Counted from the first letter of the stretch, positions 1-11,882 are shown. The stretch: 64,000 bases of DNA from Cephalotus follicularis (GCA_001972305.1 BDDD01000905.1:331324-395323); one strand, 5' to 3'. Numbers and translations are program-made. Notes: generated by a model from the letters alone, not told the origin.

Positions 1-456
1 ACAGTTTAGTCATAGGGAATAAGGAAGTCGCTCTCATAGCCCCTTGGCTCCACAACCAACCCTTTAATGTGATAGGGAACCATATATGTAAGCAAGTAAT
101 ATGCTTCAATTATGTGATAAAACATAAATTTTCATGCCATTAATAAAATGTAATTTGCACATGGTAAAATGAAATGAATAAGACTATATATAAAATGAGT
201 TAAGTACAAGTACATCCAACCACTTTGTGGCTTGACGGGTCACGTTCTCTCTAACATCTGGTTGATTCAAATATGAAATGATCGATTTTCTCCAATCTTT
301 CATGACTTCATAGGTTAAAACCTCTTTACTATTGATCATCTCAAAGGTCGGTGGTGCTCACTTTTGTACGATCCCCATTCTTTCAGATGAACTATCAATG
401 GTTTTAAAGCCTGATACTATTTGGGCCATATTGTTTGCAGTCTCATTATCATTTCT
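1..456 (-). pseudogene. Possible Ty3/gypsy pol remnant (RNase H-integrase linker)
   Basis: Read on the minus strand, about positions 456 to 185 give a broken reading with pieces such as TYEVMKDWRKSIISYLNQP and VTRQATKW. These resemble the stretch between RNase H and integrase of Tat/Ogre-type gypsy elements, where a 'W..PI..YL..P' segment precedes 'R..A..Y...'. There is at least one in-frame stop, and no catalytic motif survives. The fragment lies directly beside the start of the T1 LTR, which runs in the other direction. The assignment rests on short similarity recalled from the family, so it is tentative. Positions 1-184 show nothing else. Confidence 0.33.
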
Positions 457-1473
457 GTAATGACCAAAAATCCTATTTAATGTATTATTGTATTTCTCAT
501 TGTAATTAATGATGAATTAATGAGAATTATGGATTTTCAACTTATGGTATGGAATTTTGAATGTAAATGTGTTAAAGGATGTTGAAATGAATTGAAAGAA
601 TAAAGGAAAGACGCTTGAGCATCGATGCCAAGAGATAGCATCGATGCCAAGGAACAATGAAGCGTGCTTAAGGCTTCTCGTCTTAAGGCGTTGGCGCTAA
701 GTGATAGTGTCGACGTCCATCGATGGGGAACAAAGGTAGGCAATAACGCGGTTTGGGGAGCCTGTTAGCGACAAGGAAGAAGGTCAACGCGTCGACATGC
801 ATCATAAACGTTGATGCCTAAACTGTCGGTAGAATAAGACAAAGCACTGATAGAAGATGTGTGAAGGACACTTTATCTCCTCCCCATGCATTGAAATGGC
901 AGAAGGAGAGAGAGAAAAGGGCCCCTGGCGCCATGAATGTGGGTGAGAGGAGAGAGAGAGACTCCTCCCTAAAACACTCTTTTCTTCTCCTTCTTCGACC
1001 AGCACCTGAGAGAGAGAAATAGAGAGAAAGAAAGAGAGAAATGGAGAGAACCACACTCTCCATTTGTTGTGACGGACAAAAGCTTGAAAGCTTAGGAGTT
1101 GGTAGCTCAAACTTGGAGCTGTTGTGCCGGACCTGGGATCGCCAAGCTACGGGTTGGTGGAACTCAAAGTGGTTGACTTCGATTCCTAACTTGGAATCTA
1201 AGGTAGGGACTATATACTTATATTTTTGAGTTCCAAAATGGTGGATGTTCATTTGGTGAAATACATGAATGTTGGATTGTGACTGTGCATGTTGAGGTTT
1301 GCCATAACCTGTATGCATGGTATGATTTGGAGTGAAAATGGATTGATTTGCATGTGTTGTATGCATGATTCCTACTGGTTTGAGACACTGGTGCAGTGAG
1401 ATATTGTTCTGGTTCACTAGACATTGACGCCTTGACCTGATATGTAGGGAAGAAGATGCTTTAAGCGTCGACG
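457..1473 (+). mobile_element. T1: partial gypsy LTR (left part), cut by T2
   Basis: The segment starts tgtaatgacc, a typical gypsy LTR start. It then follows the same plan as the LTRs of T7 and T12: an early 'aatgagaat' block, CG-rich catcgatgcc/cgtcgac motifs (about 625-795), a purine-rich gagaga block (905-1050), and a 'ctaacttg(g/a)aat...aggtaggg' block (about 1185-1210) followed by 'tgagttc'. T2 interrupts it at 1474, right after another cgtcgacg motif. The rest of the LTR would lie on the far side of T2, outside this window. No coding sequence is present. Confidence 0.55.
610..800 (+). repeat. CG-rich dyad motif cluster in T1
   Basis: Copies of gcatcgatgcc and gtcgacgtccatcgatg occur at about 619, 639, 708 and 719, with related forms up to about 800. 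They belong to the motif class seen in the LTRs of T3, T4, T5, T7 and T12. Confidence 0.6.
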
Positions 1474-2209
1474 TGTAACGCCTCAAACCCCAAGGGTCAA
1501 CCCCCAAGGTTTGACACGTTACCAACAGTATCATTCAATAAATTACGGGTAAATAAAAACATTTAACCAATATAATAATGCATGTGGAAATTTAATAACA
1601 ATAAACATTCGTGGATAAAACCCAGTTTATACAACATTATTTAAATGGTAGCTTTACCACAGACCGGCATGTCATAATACAATAAAATCATAACGCTCTC
1701 TGGTCGTCGAACTGCAACTGGAATGAGGAGACTTACCCTAGTTCAGTCTTCAATTTGCTACGAAGCTCCACCTGTACCTGACCCATTACATTACAATGCA
1801 ATGGGTCAGCAACCACTGGTTGTGTAGGATCCCCTACCCTTGCATATGTGGAGTGCAGTGTAGCAGATATAAATATGTATTCAATGAAAGATGTAGTAAA
1901 AATAGTATAATACATTTTGTACAATTATTGATTCCATAACGGTTATTAACAATCGTTACGCAATTATTATTAGTCACTAACAGTCCATAACAGTCAATAT
2001 AAATCCTTACGCTACATTCCCTACTTAAGGAGGAGCGGTAACGCACGCCAGATGTTGAAGGCAGAGAAACCGGGAGGAGTAAACATTACAATTTAGGAAG
2101 ACCAATTCCTCAAGTCCTCAACTTTAGGAAGAGCAATATACGCGCTCTAGGCATTATAGGCAGAGGAGAGGAACGTAAACATTCATATATGTAGTAACAA
2201 TAACAATCA

Positions 2210-2420
2210 TTCAGTCAGTGGGGCTCATCCTGGTCAGTGATCAATCGGATCATCTCAGTTGGTGATCCGACTGCTCATCTCGGTCGGTGATCCATTGGGC
2301 TATCTTGGTGATCCACCATGCTCAACTCTATTGGTGATCCTTTAGCTCATCTCAAAGATAGCCTTGTCGGCTCATCTTAATTGGTGATCCCGTAGGCTCA
2401 TCTGAATTGGTGATCAGGCA
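2210..2420. repeat. Short tandem repeat in T2 LTR
   Basis: About eight imperfect units of 20-35 bases carry the words ggctcatctc and ttggtgatcc. The counterpart in the other LTR is at about 50415-50590, with fewer units. Confidence 0.75.
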
Positions 2421-2639
2421 CAGTGCACTATATTAACACTACAGTACAATAACATAACATTTATATCTCACTATGTGGTCTGCCTTCATTATATTACACT
2501 ATAATGTACTACATTTGTTGTTATACTTTTACTATTAAAATCCATACACAGTAACCATTCTTCAATCCCACTAATCATTTCTAGCGTCTCAAATTGACGC
2601 ATAACATAGGCATAAAACGTATCATTCCAACACAGGAGC

Positions 2640-3440
2640 GCATGCATGATGCGCTCGCACCCTGGCGTGCCCTCAATACACTTCGTCGGATGTGTGCGAG
2701 GAGAGCTCAGGCGTCTTGGTGGAGAGCTCAGGTGCGTTGCATGGTAATACTTGAACGTCTTGCATGGCTATGGAGCCTGCAGAGGAGAGTTTGGTGCCAT
2801 TGTATGCTCTCCATTTCTTTCTTGGACTTAGGGTAGAGGACGACACTCAAGGCAGAGGAATGCTCAGCGTGCGTGGCATGCCCGGACGCATGGCAGAGGA
2901 CAATGGTGTCCCCAGAACATGGTGTCGTCCTCGCTTTACCGTGGTTAGATGCATGGCAGAGGACAATGGTGTCTCCCGCAATTGGTGTTCTCAGACATTT
3001 CGCACTTGTGCTTGGGCGTTTAGCACTGGTGCATCCTCTGCACTTGTCCTCGGGCGTTTAGCACTGGTGCGTCCTCTGCACTTGTCCTGGGGCATTTAGC
3101 ACCGGTGTATCCTCTACATTTGTGCTCGGGCGATGGCACCGCGAGCATCTTTATAATGGAAGCTCGATGCCGTTTCATGTAGGGGACAGTGGGGAGCTCA
3201 GCACTGGCGTCCTTGGCGCAGGATGCATGGGTGGTTATGGCGCACCCCTAGCATGAGCAGAGCAGGATGCACGGATGGTGGAATGCGTCCTCAGCGCATG
3301 AAGGCCAAACGCATCACTTGGCATCCTCGGGCGATGGCATCTCGGGAGCTCGGGCAGTGGAGAGCTTTGGGCCATTGCCTACTCGGACGCAAAATAGAGG
3401 AACTTGACGTTGAAGGGCAAATGCTCAGGACGCATGGCAG
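2640..3440. repeat. GC-rich degenerate repeat zone in T2 LTR
   Basis: Words such as gcgtcctcagcgcatg, gcatggcagaggacaatggtg (two copies, about 2888 and 2953) and ttagcactggtgc (about 3020 and 3060) recur at irregular spacing. The same vocabulary resumes at 29971 beyond T3, which shows both pieces belong to one LTR. Most of this zone (2521-3304) is missing from the right-hand LTR. Confidence 0.65.
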
Positions 3441-3449
3441 GTAGCAGAA

Positions 3450-4693
3450 TGTTGGAGTTAGGTGTTCCTATAAGCCATGAGGGCTAATTTTGGTGTACAT
3501 ATAAGATACATTCCTTAATTGGAATAATCCATGCAAGCCTATGGTTGGCTGCATGTATGTACTTTACACTCTTATCCTACATTCTAAGTTCCAGTTCTGT
3601 TCAATTGTGCAAATATATTCACAATGGCAAACCGGCTATATGTAATATCCCAAACTGTCACAAGCAGATCAGTTTGATCACCATGTCCACTGAGTACACA
3701 TATAGCGCCCTGTCACAGAAGGGTTGGATCTAATGCCTAGAGAGGTAATGAGAATAAGGTCCTTAGTCCCTTTAGACAGAAGTTCCAAGTCATAGGTTCT
3801 CTTTCTGGGCAATTGATGAACCGCAAAGACTTGCCGTGTTATGCTTGCTCCCTCGTATGGAGGACGGCTTCTCTCATTGCCGTTTGGATGGCACTAAAGC
3901 TGATGCGAGGTGAGTGCTATAGAGCATGACACTGAACCGACCCACCATAGGTGACCTATATGGATGAACATTACCCTTGTGGATAGGATCCCTATTGTTT
4001 TCAGTAGTGTATAGTCTATGGTGGCTAGTAGGTCTTTATCCTACGTTGTATCCTTAGACCTGAGCGGCTGACATGCGTTGTGTAATGACTGCATGACTTT
4101 GATTTCTGCCTTCCCCAGCACTAGCCAGGTGCTGGCAAAAGGGTTGTCTTTGGGTCATGTGGAAGCTGCATTGAGACGTGCGGGCGCAGTTCACAATGTG
4201 GAATCATTACACCCGTAATGGTGGATGAATGGCTCTATATGATCTTGACTATTTCTGACTGAAATCCTGGCCAGGTGTAGGTGGACAGGATCTATGGTGA
4301 TTCCAGGGAGGTCCGCCGAAGTCACAATGTGTTCATAGATTTATATGGTCGCGGAATATCTTGGGTGGACTTTTATCCACACCCTTGTCTGTGGTCGGAG
4401 TCAATAGTGATGAGGGTTACATGACACATATGCTGAAGATGGGCTTAAAGCTCTGGCTATCTGATTATGGATTGATAGACGTGGTGATACACGGATCCGG
4501 GGGTGATGAGAGTTCACACCGGGGCCATCTTGTGAATAGTCGAGAGGACTATTAGGATGGTCGTACCAAAACTCAGGATATTCTGAGAAACTTATCAGCG
4601 TACCAAATATTGACCATGCTTTCCAGGTCCTACCTGCTTTGAACATGTTGACACGTGTGAGAGACACATGTCATTTAGTGAAAGGACAACATC
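3450..4693 (+). repeat. T3 5' LTR (shortened)
   Basis: This matches the T3 3' LTR (9698-9773 joined to 27383-28537) and T11 (50854-51126 joined to 59221-60191). Similarity to the 3' LTR stops sharply after aggacaacatc at 4693. The remaining 1.4 kb of the 3' LTR, including its TATA box, has no counterpart here. Confidence 0.75.
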
Positions 4694-5315
4694 AAGGGGA
4701 TTGATTGATTTATTGCAATTCCATATTGAACATGCTTTCCGGGCCTTGACTGTTTTATTGCAATTCCCTCCCTTGAGTGTAATTGGCAATTTTTGGTTAA
4801 ATTGGAATGTTGCTCATTCTGATTGATTTTGTCAATTGAGTGAACTACTGTAAACGACTAATTAAGGGCTAGTTCGATGAGCCAAAGATTAATACATAGG
4901 GTACTTGAAATGCGTGTGAGCATTCAAAAATCCGATGTACAATTTAGGATCTCGAACGAACCTTAAGAAGTATATAAACGTGTGTTTATAAAGTGACTGT
5001 AATTTTACTTGAAAAAACTGGTTGTGTGCATTTCTTTCTGTTAAGACTTTGTGTACTGGTTAGTATAGTATGTCTGGCGGATAACCTGACTGTTGAGAGG
5101 ACAGACACACAGCAGGGTGTTTCGAGTAGATATTTAATTCATTTGTACACTAAGTTCATTAATATAATGCAATATATGTTTCAAGAGGAAACATAATATT
5201 CAAGAGGAATATTAATATTAGTTTACTAATATTTAATTGCATTATTCTCTTTATATACTCAACCAAATCACATGGAAGAGCCATGAGATTAAATGTAGTA
5301 AGAGGCTACATTAAG
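4694..5315 (+). other. Unassigned AT-rich stretch between T3 LTR and internal region
   Basis: This matches T11 (60192-60804) but neither the 3' LTR of T3 nor the T9 interior. It has no convincing ORF and no initiator-Met primer site. It may be a replacement at an old deletion that removed the LTR end, primer site and leader. Sequence resembling the T9 leader (gactagattttaa) begins at about 5316. Confidence 0.4.
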
Positions 5316-6639
5316 GGAGACTAGATTTTAATTAATTTTGTGGGAGTTGCATCCTCGGTTGGCCATTGGTAAAATCGACGAGCCATTGAATATTGAATTG
5401 TTTACGTGTTTATTCATTAAACATGTTGGTTATATTTTTTGAATTTCTTATGCATGCTGGTAGGCTTTGGGACTTGACCTAGCTTTGTGGTTTCTTTCAT
5501 GGATGATTTAATTTCATTATTATACTTGGAATTCATATGGTATGTAATAAGGCTGTCTGTGTGCGCCATATTAATTTCCTTGTTCTTAATTTTATTCATG
5601 GTAGAATAGAAATCTCTTTTCCCTTTTTTGTATTTCTTTTTCTTTTTATTCTGTACACCCTGTGTAAGTTTCTAAAGAAGGTGCAATGGAGTTGAAGAGA
5701 CGATCAAGAAAATTGCAAGACCATTTGAAGACCATGTATGTGTGGTAGCATTTGTAATAATGTAATTTAAATTAGTACACGTCGGAGACCAAGTGATCAC
5801 GTTGGCTCGCGTGGTCACTAATAGTTTCAGTCCCAAGTCAGGCCACTTTTACGGTGCATGAGATGGACGTTTTCTTTTTGCAAACAATCCAAACACGTCC
5901 AAGCATGTAAGCTGTTCGAAATGGATTGGAAGATAAAAATGAATCTTAAAAACGGTTTGGCTAATAAAACTTGATGATACCACCTTAATTCCTCCAACCT
6001 GGGAATAATAAGTCCATAAGCGGTGGGGCATATGGCTGCCCTGTCATTGGCCTTTCATCATCTTCGTTGAATGGTGTGGACATATTGGGGATGGCATTGT
6101 GACAGTAGAGGTCCCCCGTATGACCATTTCTATTCAATTTCAGTACAGGGGTTGTATTGGAAGGAAATGACTTTGTTTTGGCATCAGGACACGGTCACGT
6201 GTGGGTGTTTTAAGACAAGTTAATTTCCTTGACGATTGTGAGTTTGACTTATACCAGGACCATATTGTTGGCACACTGCAGGTGGGACTATATGGGTCGG
6301 TAGGCCGAATCTTGTATCGGATCTTACACTAAGGGCAAGAGGTCCTGAATGTAAATTGGTATACATACCTACCTATTCAGGTATTATGGTTTGCGCGGCG
6401 ACAGTCGGGACCATAGTATGCTGGATAGATTCTGATCCCCACTAGGAGGTGAGAGGCTTCCCGAGTTCCACATAGGAGGTGTGGGATATGATTAGAATAG
6501 TGGAAGGAACCAAAATTACTAAAGGCCAAGGATTATGGTGATAACATTAATTGGAATAATCTGCTAATACTTCTCTCATATTTTCTCTATATAGGTTATT
6601 AGACAACCTCAATCTTACTCAATTGGCAGTCAGCACCAC
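5316..6639 (+). other. T3 leader / 5' internal region, no intact ORF
   Basis: This aligns by eye with the T9 leader: gactagattttaa and gtgggagtt near 5316-5346 correspond to 36840-36870, and the 'gcaagaccat...gaagaccatgta' block near 5715 corresponds to about 37230. All frames are closed by stops. I see no gene here, only decayed element sequence. Confidence 0.5.
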
Positions 6640-9600
6640 ACTAATAAGTTTAATGGTCCAACTTCATATAATGGCAGCGTTAGGTACGCTTGATACTCAT
6701 GAGCATGAGGGAGGCTCATGTGATGATTGAATATTCCCAACCCTTCATGAAAACATCTCAAAGAGTGACAAGACCAAGGAGGTCAAATGGTTGCATGAAT
6801 TATGAGCACGCGTGGAAACCTTAAGGGTCATCCTTACACAACTGAGAGAGTTGTTTGACTCTAAAGGAGGTAGATTTGGTCTATGGTAAGACTGAATCAG
6901 CCATGCTCATAATTTTATCTTCTTATGAGACAACATCCGAGAGGGATAGATCATGGGATCATGTTCCAAAGGCAAGGAGCCTTACAAGATAAAAGGGTAA
7001 AACACAAGGAGTGCATCGGGATGGCATTAATGAAACAATCACAAGGAGAATGCTTACTGTGGGAAGCAAGGCATTAAAAAGGAAAACCGTAAATGTTCCT
7101 TAAATCCACAGGTGAAGGTACCTCGGTGTAACATACTTTCACTTTTACTTCCTAGCTTACAATGTAAGTTGAACTTGAGTAAGGAACTTAGGTTATGACA
7201 CTAACATTGATATCTCTATGCAAGAGACTAAGAGAGGCTAGGCAGTAAGGAGCTGTTGAGTTGTGGATATACGGCTAGGTGATGAATCAGAGGATTCACA
7301 CCATTTGGAAAGGCGTGATGAATTGTTTAGTATTGCAAATGGATATATACTGGATTCTTGTGTATAGAATATTGCAAGAAACTTTGTTTCAAATTGTATG
7401 AGATAAGCAAGGAGATTGAATTTGTGGTAAAATTCTTTATTCTCAAACATAACAATATTCTAGTTAGTGAAAGGAGCACATGGAATAAAAGGATCTAAGT
7501 TATAACCATTGCATTAACAATTAAATAAGGAACATATAAAAAAGATTATGAGAGATAATGGGAATTTCTCTCTAAATGGACATTTCTTGGAATAACCATA
7601 TGGGAATGGTATATCCGTACATAGCATATGGAATTTGTGGAAAAGGTCCAGTCTATGATATCGTTTATACAACTTCCTATCTCCTTCTGGGTAATGCATT
7701 GCACAGGGCAATACATATCCAAATCCGGATTCCTCAAAATCCGTCCCCTCCGATGTCATGAGGATATCATATGATCAAGGAGATCATACATGGAGGAAAC
7801 CCAGCCTAAACCAAGAGGGTTAAAGGCTGTCTAGCTTGTATTAGAAGGTGGAGACTTTCTAGGCTGGAGGCATGAATGGATCATTGCCAGTTTGTGGGAT
7901 ATCTTAAGATGAGCTTATGATATCATTTCACCATCCTAGCGAATGAAAGTTTTTGTTTCGCGTGTCCCAGCGAACAAATGTTTTGTGTCGCGTACTGTAT
8001 ATTCCCAAGGAGGGAATACGTTGTTATAGGAAACAGTAAGGTGTAACTAAGGAAGTTACTACCGGGTGAAAAACCATAGGACGATAAGGAATTAGATGTT
8101 GAATCCTCTTAAGACATAATTTGGGAAGGGATCCCGAATCTGAGATGAAATCTCAGTTAAGGCAATCCTCTAGAGAGGATAATAGGCAAAGTTTTTGACA
8201 ACGCTTGAGAGATAGGGTTACTTGATGATGGCACTGCCAAAAGTTATGTCATCAGGGGATGACAAGCCTATCAACTACAAGGACTCGTGAAGAGCACTGA
8301 TTCTAAGGCATGACATGGAGCCGTGATACCCGAAAAGGACACCATATATGCCAACCAGGTGTGGAACTTGGTTGATGCTCCTAAGGGTGGTTACCCATTG
8401 GATGCATGAATATCTTCAAGGAGAAGATAGGTGTAAATGGCAAAGGTGGAAACCTTTAAAGAGCAATTAGAAAAGAAAGGGTATAGAATGAACCGAGAGG
8501 TTGACTATATTTTCTAGCAAAACGCATATGCTTAAGTCCATTCGAATAATGCAAGCTATAAAGGTCTATGGTTGATCTTAAGCTAGCATTCTATAGCTGA
8601 AACATCTTTTGGTATAGATGTGCCTTATGTCTACTGGATATAGGATAACCCAGATATCACTGTCTTGGTTAAAGTTCATAAACATGGTACAGTTCATGTA
8701 AGTACAATAAACCAAGAATTTCTCTATTAAGGATTTGGGAGAGGTTTTCTACGTTTTAGAGAATGAAGATCTAAAGAGTAGATCGAGTAGATTGCTTGAG
8801 CTTTTCCAAAGCTAGTACATCAGCAAGGAGCTGATTTGGTATGGCAAAAAGGATTCCTTTCATATGGCCTACTGCCAATTGGCCATGGAATTCTTCTTTC
8901 CGAGAGGATGTCTTTGGAGGCATTGAGTAAAGGACGTGCATGAATAGGAAACCATAAGCGTGGGCTGTGGATTCCATCATGTATGTCATACCTTGTACTG
9001 AACCTGATGTCAAACATGCCCAAGAGAGTGGCTAGTCAATTTTCAGTCCTAATTCCAGTGGATGGCATTGGAAATTGTCATTAGGGATAATAAAAATAAA
9101 AAAGAATAAAAAAACTGAGAAGAGCTTAGTATCCCCATTTGACATATAGATAATATAGTGACAATTTTAAACTTAAGAGTTACGAGAACTCTATAGTTTA
9201 AGGTGATTTGGTTAATCACGAAATCTTTTAAGGATATTTTTAATATCCTAAACGAAGGTGTTATAAGAGATGCACAAGTTTAAGGCAAAGGATGCTTAAA
9301 ACTCCATGGTGCAATTTGAGTACGTCATGACCTAAAACACCGAATTCAAGTAGCTGTTTTGGAAGCAGAAGTTCTATGGTGAACTTCTAGTGGTTCCAAC
9401 TTGTTGTTAATCCAGTTGTGGTAACTGTGATGATGATGAAGGGTTTTTCACTAAACCAGGAACCGTGGTCTCATTACCACGCCATCATTTTAAACAGCGA
9501 TGGTATCGTTTGATCTTTTTGATCATAAGATCATGGAGATCATAATAGAGAGAAACGAAATCAATTGAGAGATTTGTGAAGGTAGCAAACTTAGAAGACC

Positions 9601-9697
9601 CACTGACCAATGCCACAAGCTACTCTATACTTGAAAGAGTCTTATGTACGATATGCTCGGGCTGTAAGGTTCATGGATTTAGGGCCAAGTGGGAGAT
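6640..9697 (+). pseudogene. T3 copia gag-pol remnant
   Basis: Decayed copia coding pieces appear in the expected order. A ruined CCHC knuckle lies near 7050 (reading similar to CGKQGIKKENRK). An integrase C-side piece reads TTSYLLLGNALHRA at about 7667, where relatives have SFWGYALETA. A reverse transcriptase start reads VWNLVDAPKG at about 8361, and a later piece at about 8735-8830 matches the family's KDLGE..YVL...SRLLGLSQASYI segment. Many frameshifts and stops separate them, and YVDD is not readable. This is a dead copy, present again in T11. The functional assignment rests on family patterns, not a database search. Confidence 0.6.
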
Positions 9698-9773
9698 TGC
9701 TGGAGTTAGGTGTCCCTATAAGCCATGAGGGCTAATTTGGGTGTACATATGTGATACATTCCTTAATTTGAAT
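9698..9773 (+). repeat. T3 3' LTR, first piece
   Basis: This begins tgctggag directly after the tract gccaagtgggagat and matches 3450-3525. T4 inserts after tgaat (9769-9773), and the other copy of the target is gaaat (27378-27382). The uninterrupted site in the 5' LTR reads ggaat, so each copy has one change. Confidence 0.85.
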
Positions 9774-9879
9774 TGTTGACTTTTAGTCTCAATCCTAAGT
9801 TTTAATGATTACAAATTTGCATTTAACTTTGTTACGTTATGTGCAAATAAAAAGATAAACAAAATTAAGAAGTGCAGAA

Positions 9880-10160
9880 ACAGAGCAAAGCGCCGACGGT
9901 CCCAATCAAAGCGTCAGCGCTTTATGACAAAAAGTCGACGCCTGAGAAGCGCAAGTCTGCCGTTAAAACCAGTGTAGGGAAAAATCAGTTGAAATACTCA
10001 AAGTGGCGACGCTTACAAGTAAAGCGTCAGCGCTTTATGCGAACGGTCGACTCCCAGTTTAAAGCGCCAGCGTCCAAACGAGAAAATTCAAATTTAACTC
10101 CTAACGGTAACCTAAGCGCCGACGCTTTAGGCAATACCGTCGACGCTTTGGTCGGTTGGA
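9880..10160 (+). repeat. CG-rich dyad cluster in T4 5' LTR
   Basis: About ten copies of a short imperfect palindrome are present, for example aaagcgtcagcgcttt (9908, 10021) and taagcgccgacgcttta (10115), along with agtcgacgcc forms. The same cluster is at 26452-26720 in the 3' LTR. The layout (AT shoulders around a CG core) is that of the catcgacgtc motif in T5. Confidence 0.75.
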
Positions 10161-10262
10161 ACAATGTCAGAACTTGTTTTTAAGAGCCAACTTTGTAGCA
10201 ACAATTTCCAAGACTTCTCCAACAGCTCTATTTCTTCACCAACGGCTAGAATCAAAAGAATG

Positions 10263-10271
10263 CTATAAATA
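10263..10271 (+). promoter_or_regulatory. TATA box of T4 5' LTR
   Basis: ctataaata lies about 545 bases before the LTR end, downstream of the CG dyad cluster, with the same word at 26831 in the 3' LTR. It is the likely core promoter of the element. Confidence 0.6.
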
Positions 10272-10811
10272 CAAGCCAAGAAACAAGATCAAACAACAAG
10301 GAACACAACTTTTGATCATCCAACATCCAAGCTAAACTTGCACGACTACAAAAGAACAACAAGCTAGAGTTTTACACTTTCACATCCAAAGCTTGTAACA
10401 TTCTATCACTTTCATATCCAACCTTTAAGAGGTTATTGTAAACACAACACAAATCATTTTCTATCATCCATTGTAAAAGAGTGGAGTGAACCATTGTAAG
10501 GTGTTTGATTGATTTGCACCCGGAACCCAAAATCAAGTGTAAGGTGGTTTGCTTTGATTTGCACCTGTAAGCCAAAAATCAAAGGTTGCTAGTGGATTCT
10601 AGTGGAAACTCAAGGGGTTATTGAGAAAGTGGACGTAGGCACGGATTTGCCGAACCACTATAAATTCATTTGCACACTCTCTAACTCTCTTTCTTTATTA
10701 CTTGTTATTGTTTGATTGTTTTTGTGTGCTTGCTTAGTTTCATAATTTAATTTGTTAATTCCGTAAACAAATTTACTTAGTAGTTAAAGGTTGCCATACA
10801 TTTTCTACAAT

Positions 10812-10823
10812 TGGTATCAGAGA
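10812..10823 (+). other. T4 primer binding site (initiator-Met tRNA)
   Basis: tggtatcagaga starts two bases after the LTR end. It matches the usual plant initiator-Met primer site tggtatcagagc except at the last base. Confidence 0.85.
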
Positions 10824-10863
10824 GGGTTTTTATCATTAATCTTAATTGAGATAAAAAGATCCG

Positions 10864-11284
10864 TGGCAAACCAAATGAACCTAAACATAGGATTAGAAGG
10901 ATCATCCATTACTAGACCTCCATTTTTGGATGGAAACAACTATAGTTTTTGGAAAACTAGGATGACCATTTTTCTACAATCCCCTGACTATCAATTATGG
11001 CATATAATTGTTAATGGTCCTAGGATGCCCACAAGAACTATAGAAGGAGTAGTCTCTCCTAAACCCGAAAATGAATATAATGATAATGATTTTAGGATGC
11101 TCCAATTAAATTCTAAAGCCAAACATGTCTTATTTTGTGCCGTTGGCCCTAATGAATTTAATCGGATATCCTCTTGTGATTCGGCAAAAGAAATGTGGGA
11201 TTTATTAGAAGTTACATATGAAGGCGCGAATCAAGTAAAAGAATCTAAAATTAGCATGCTTGTACATGAGTATGAATTGTTTAT
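10864..11284 (+). pseudogene. T4 gag, N-terminal part (UBN2-type copia gag)
   Basis: The reading AVNQMNLNI... (from about 10864) continues through RPPFLDGNNYSFWKTRM, AKEMWDLLEVTYEGANQVK and SMLVHEYELF. These are the standard blocks of the copia/sirevirus gag that forms the virus-like particle. The reading stops being gag at 11284, where the T5 LTR begins inside the codon after YELF. The C-terminal part resumes at 24620. About 65-70 residues expected between the two halves from the family are absent, so material was lost besides the insertion. The first ATG in a good position is at 10875 (MNLNIGLEG); the open frame upstream lies in the LTR. Confidence 0.82.
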
Positions 11285-11882
11285 TGTTGAAGATTCAGTC
11301 CCAATACTTATTTTGATGATAACATATTTGCATTTAACGAGTTTACTTTATGTGCAAGATGTTACAAAGTTGTACAAAGGCAAAGATATCTTCTGCAGGA
11401 CAAAGACATCGACCTTCAAAGTAAAAGATAACGACGTCCGTACAAAAGACATCGACCTCTTTCAAGAAGACATCGACGTCTTTAGTGCCAAAAGTTACAG
11501 GTTAAAATGTAATGAAGACATCGATCCCTACAAGAAAAGACATCGACGTCCGTACAGAAGACATCGATCCCTATCAAGAAGAGATCAACGTCTTCAGGTG
11601 CCAAAGTTACAGGACAATTTCGAGTGATGACATCGATGCTTGTTTGAGAAGACATCGACGTCCATGCAAAGACTTCGATCCCTTAACAAAGACATCGACG
11701 TCTTTCTAGACCTATATGTATTTCCCAGAAAAGACATCGACCTCTACAGAAGAAGTCGATGTGATGCTCAAAGTTTCAAATACCTGGAGATTTCCCAGAA
11801 ATGACATCGACGCCTTTAAAAAGACATCGACGTATTTTTAAATGGATTGTCCCGGGAAACATGGATCGGCTAGTTGGCGCAC
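11285..11882 (+). repeat. T5 5' LTR (truncated)
   Basis: This matches the 3' LTR (19677-19781 joined to 22130-22604) up to ggcgcac at 11876-11882. There it is replaced by T6, while the 3' LTR continues with ttacaacggc, a TATA box and the U5 region. Confidence 0.85.
11400..11840 (+). repeat. Array of catcgacgtc-type motifs in T5 5' LTR
   Basis: About seventeen copies of (a)gacatcga(c/t)(g/c)(t/c)c lie 15-40 bases apart (for example 11407, 11449, 11470, 11540, 11651, 11690, 11812). The best copies form an imperfect palindrome, aaagacatcgacgtcttt. Spacing and spacers vary, so this is not a simple satellite or a CRISPR-type array. The matching array in the 3' LTR is at 22138-22660. Confidence 0.85.

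Larger units (their letters stand above)
1474..3449 (-). repeat. T2 3' LTR, distal part
   Basis: This begins (plus strand) tgtaacgcctc and matches the sequence at 49544 onward. It is the U5-side end of the LTR of a minus-strand element. T3 interrupts it at 3450, and it resumes at 29971 after the duplicated target cagaa (3445-3449 and 29966-29970). It contains two internally repetitive zones, listed separately, and no open reading frame that looks coding. Confidence 0.85.
9774..10809 (+). repeat. T4 5' LTR
   Basis: The ends are tgttgac...ttctaca. It holds a TATA box at 10263 and CG-rich dyads of the form aaagcg(c/t)c(g/a)(a/g)cgcttt between 9884 and 10160. It pairs with the 3' LTR of equal length. 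Confidence 0.93.

Noticed and set aside
10791..11627. A single 278-codon frame as one protein
   Set aside because: Only the part to 11284 is gag. The rest is T5 LTR motif array read as protein (Lys/Asp/Ile-rich), and the first residues are T4 LTR and primer site.
11400..11840. Regularly spaced short repeats that could look like a CRISPR array
   Set aside because: Spacing varies from about 15 to 40 bases, the repeats are degenerate palindromes, the array is inside a plant LTR and is repeated in the other LTR. There are no cas genes and the DNA is eukaryotic.
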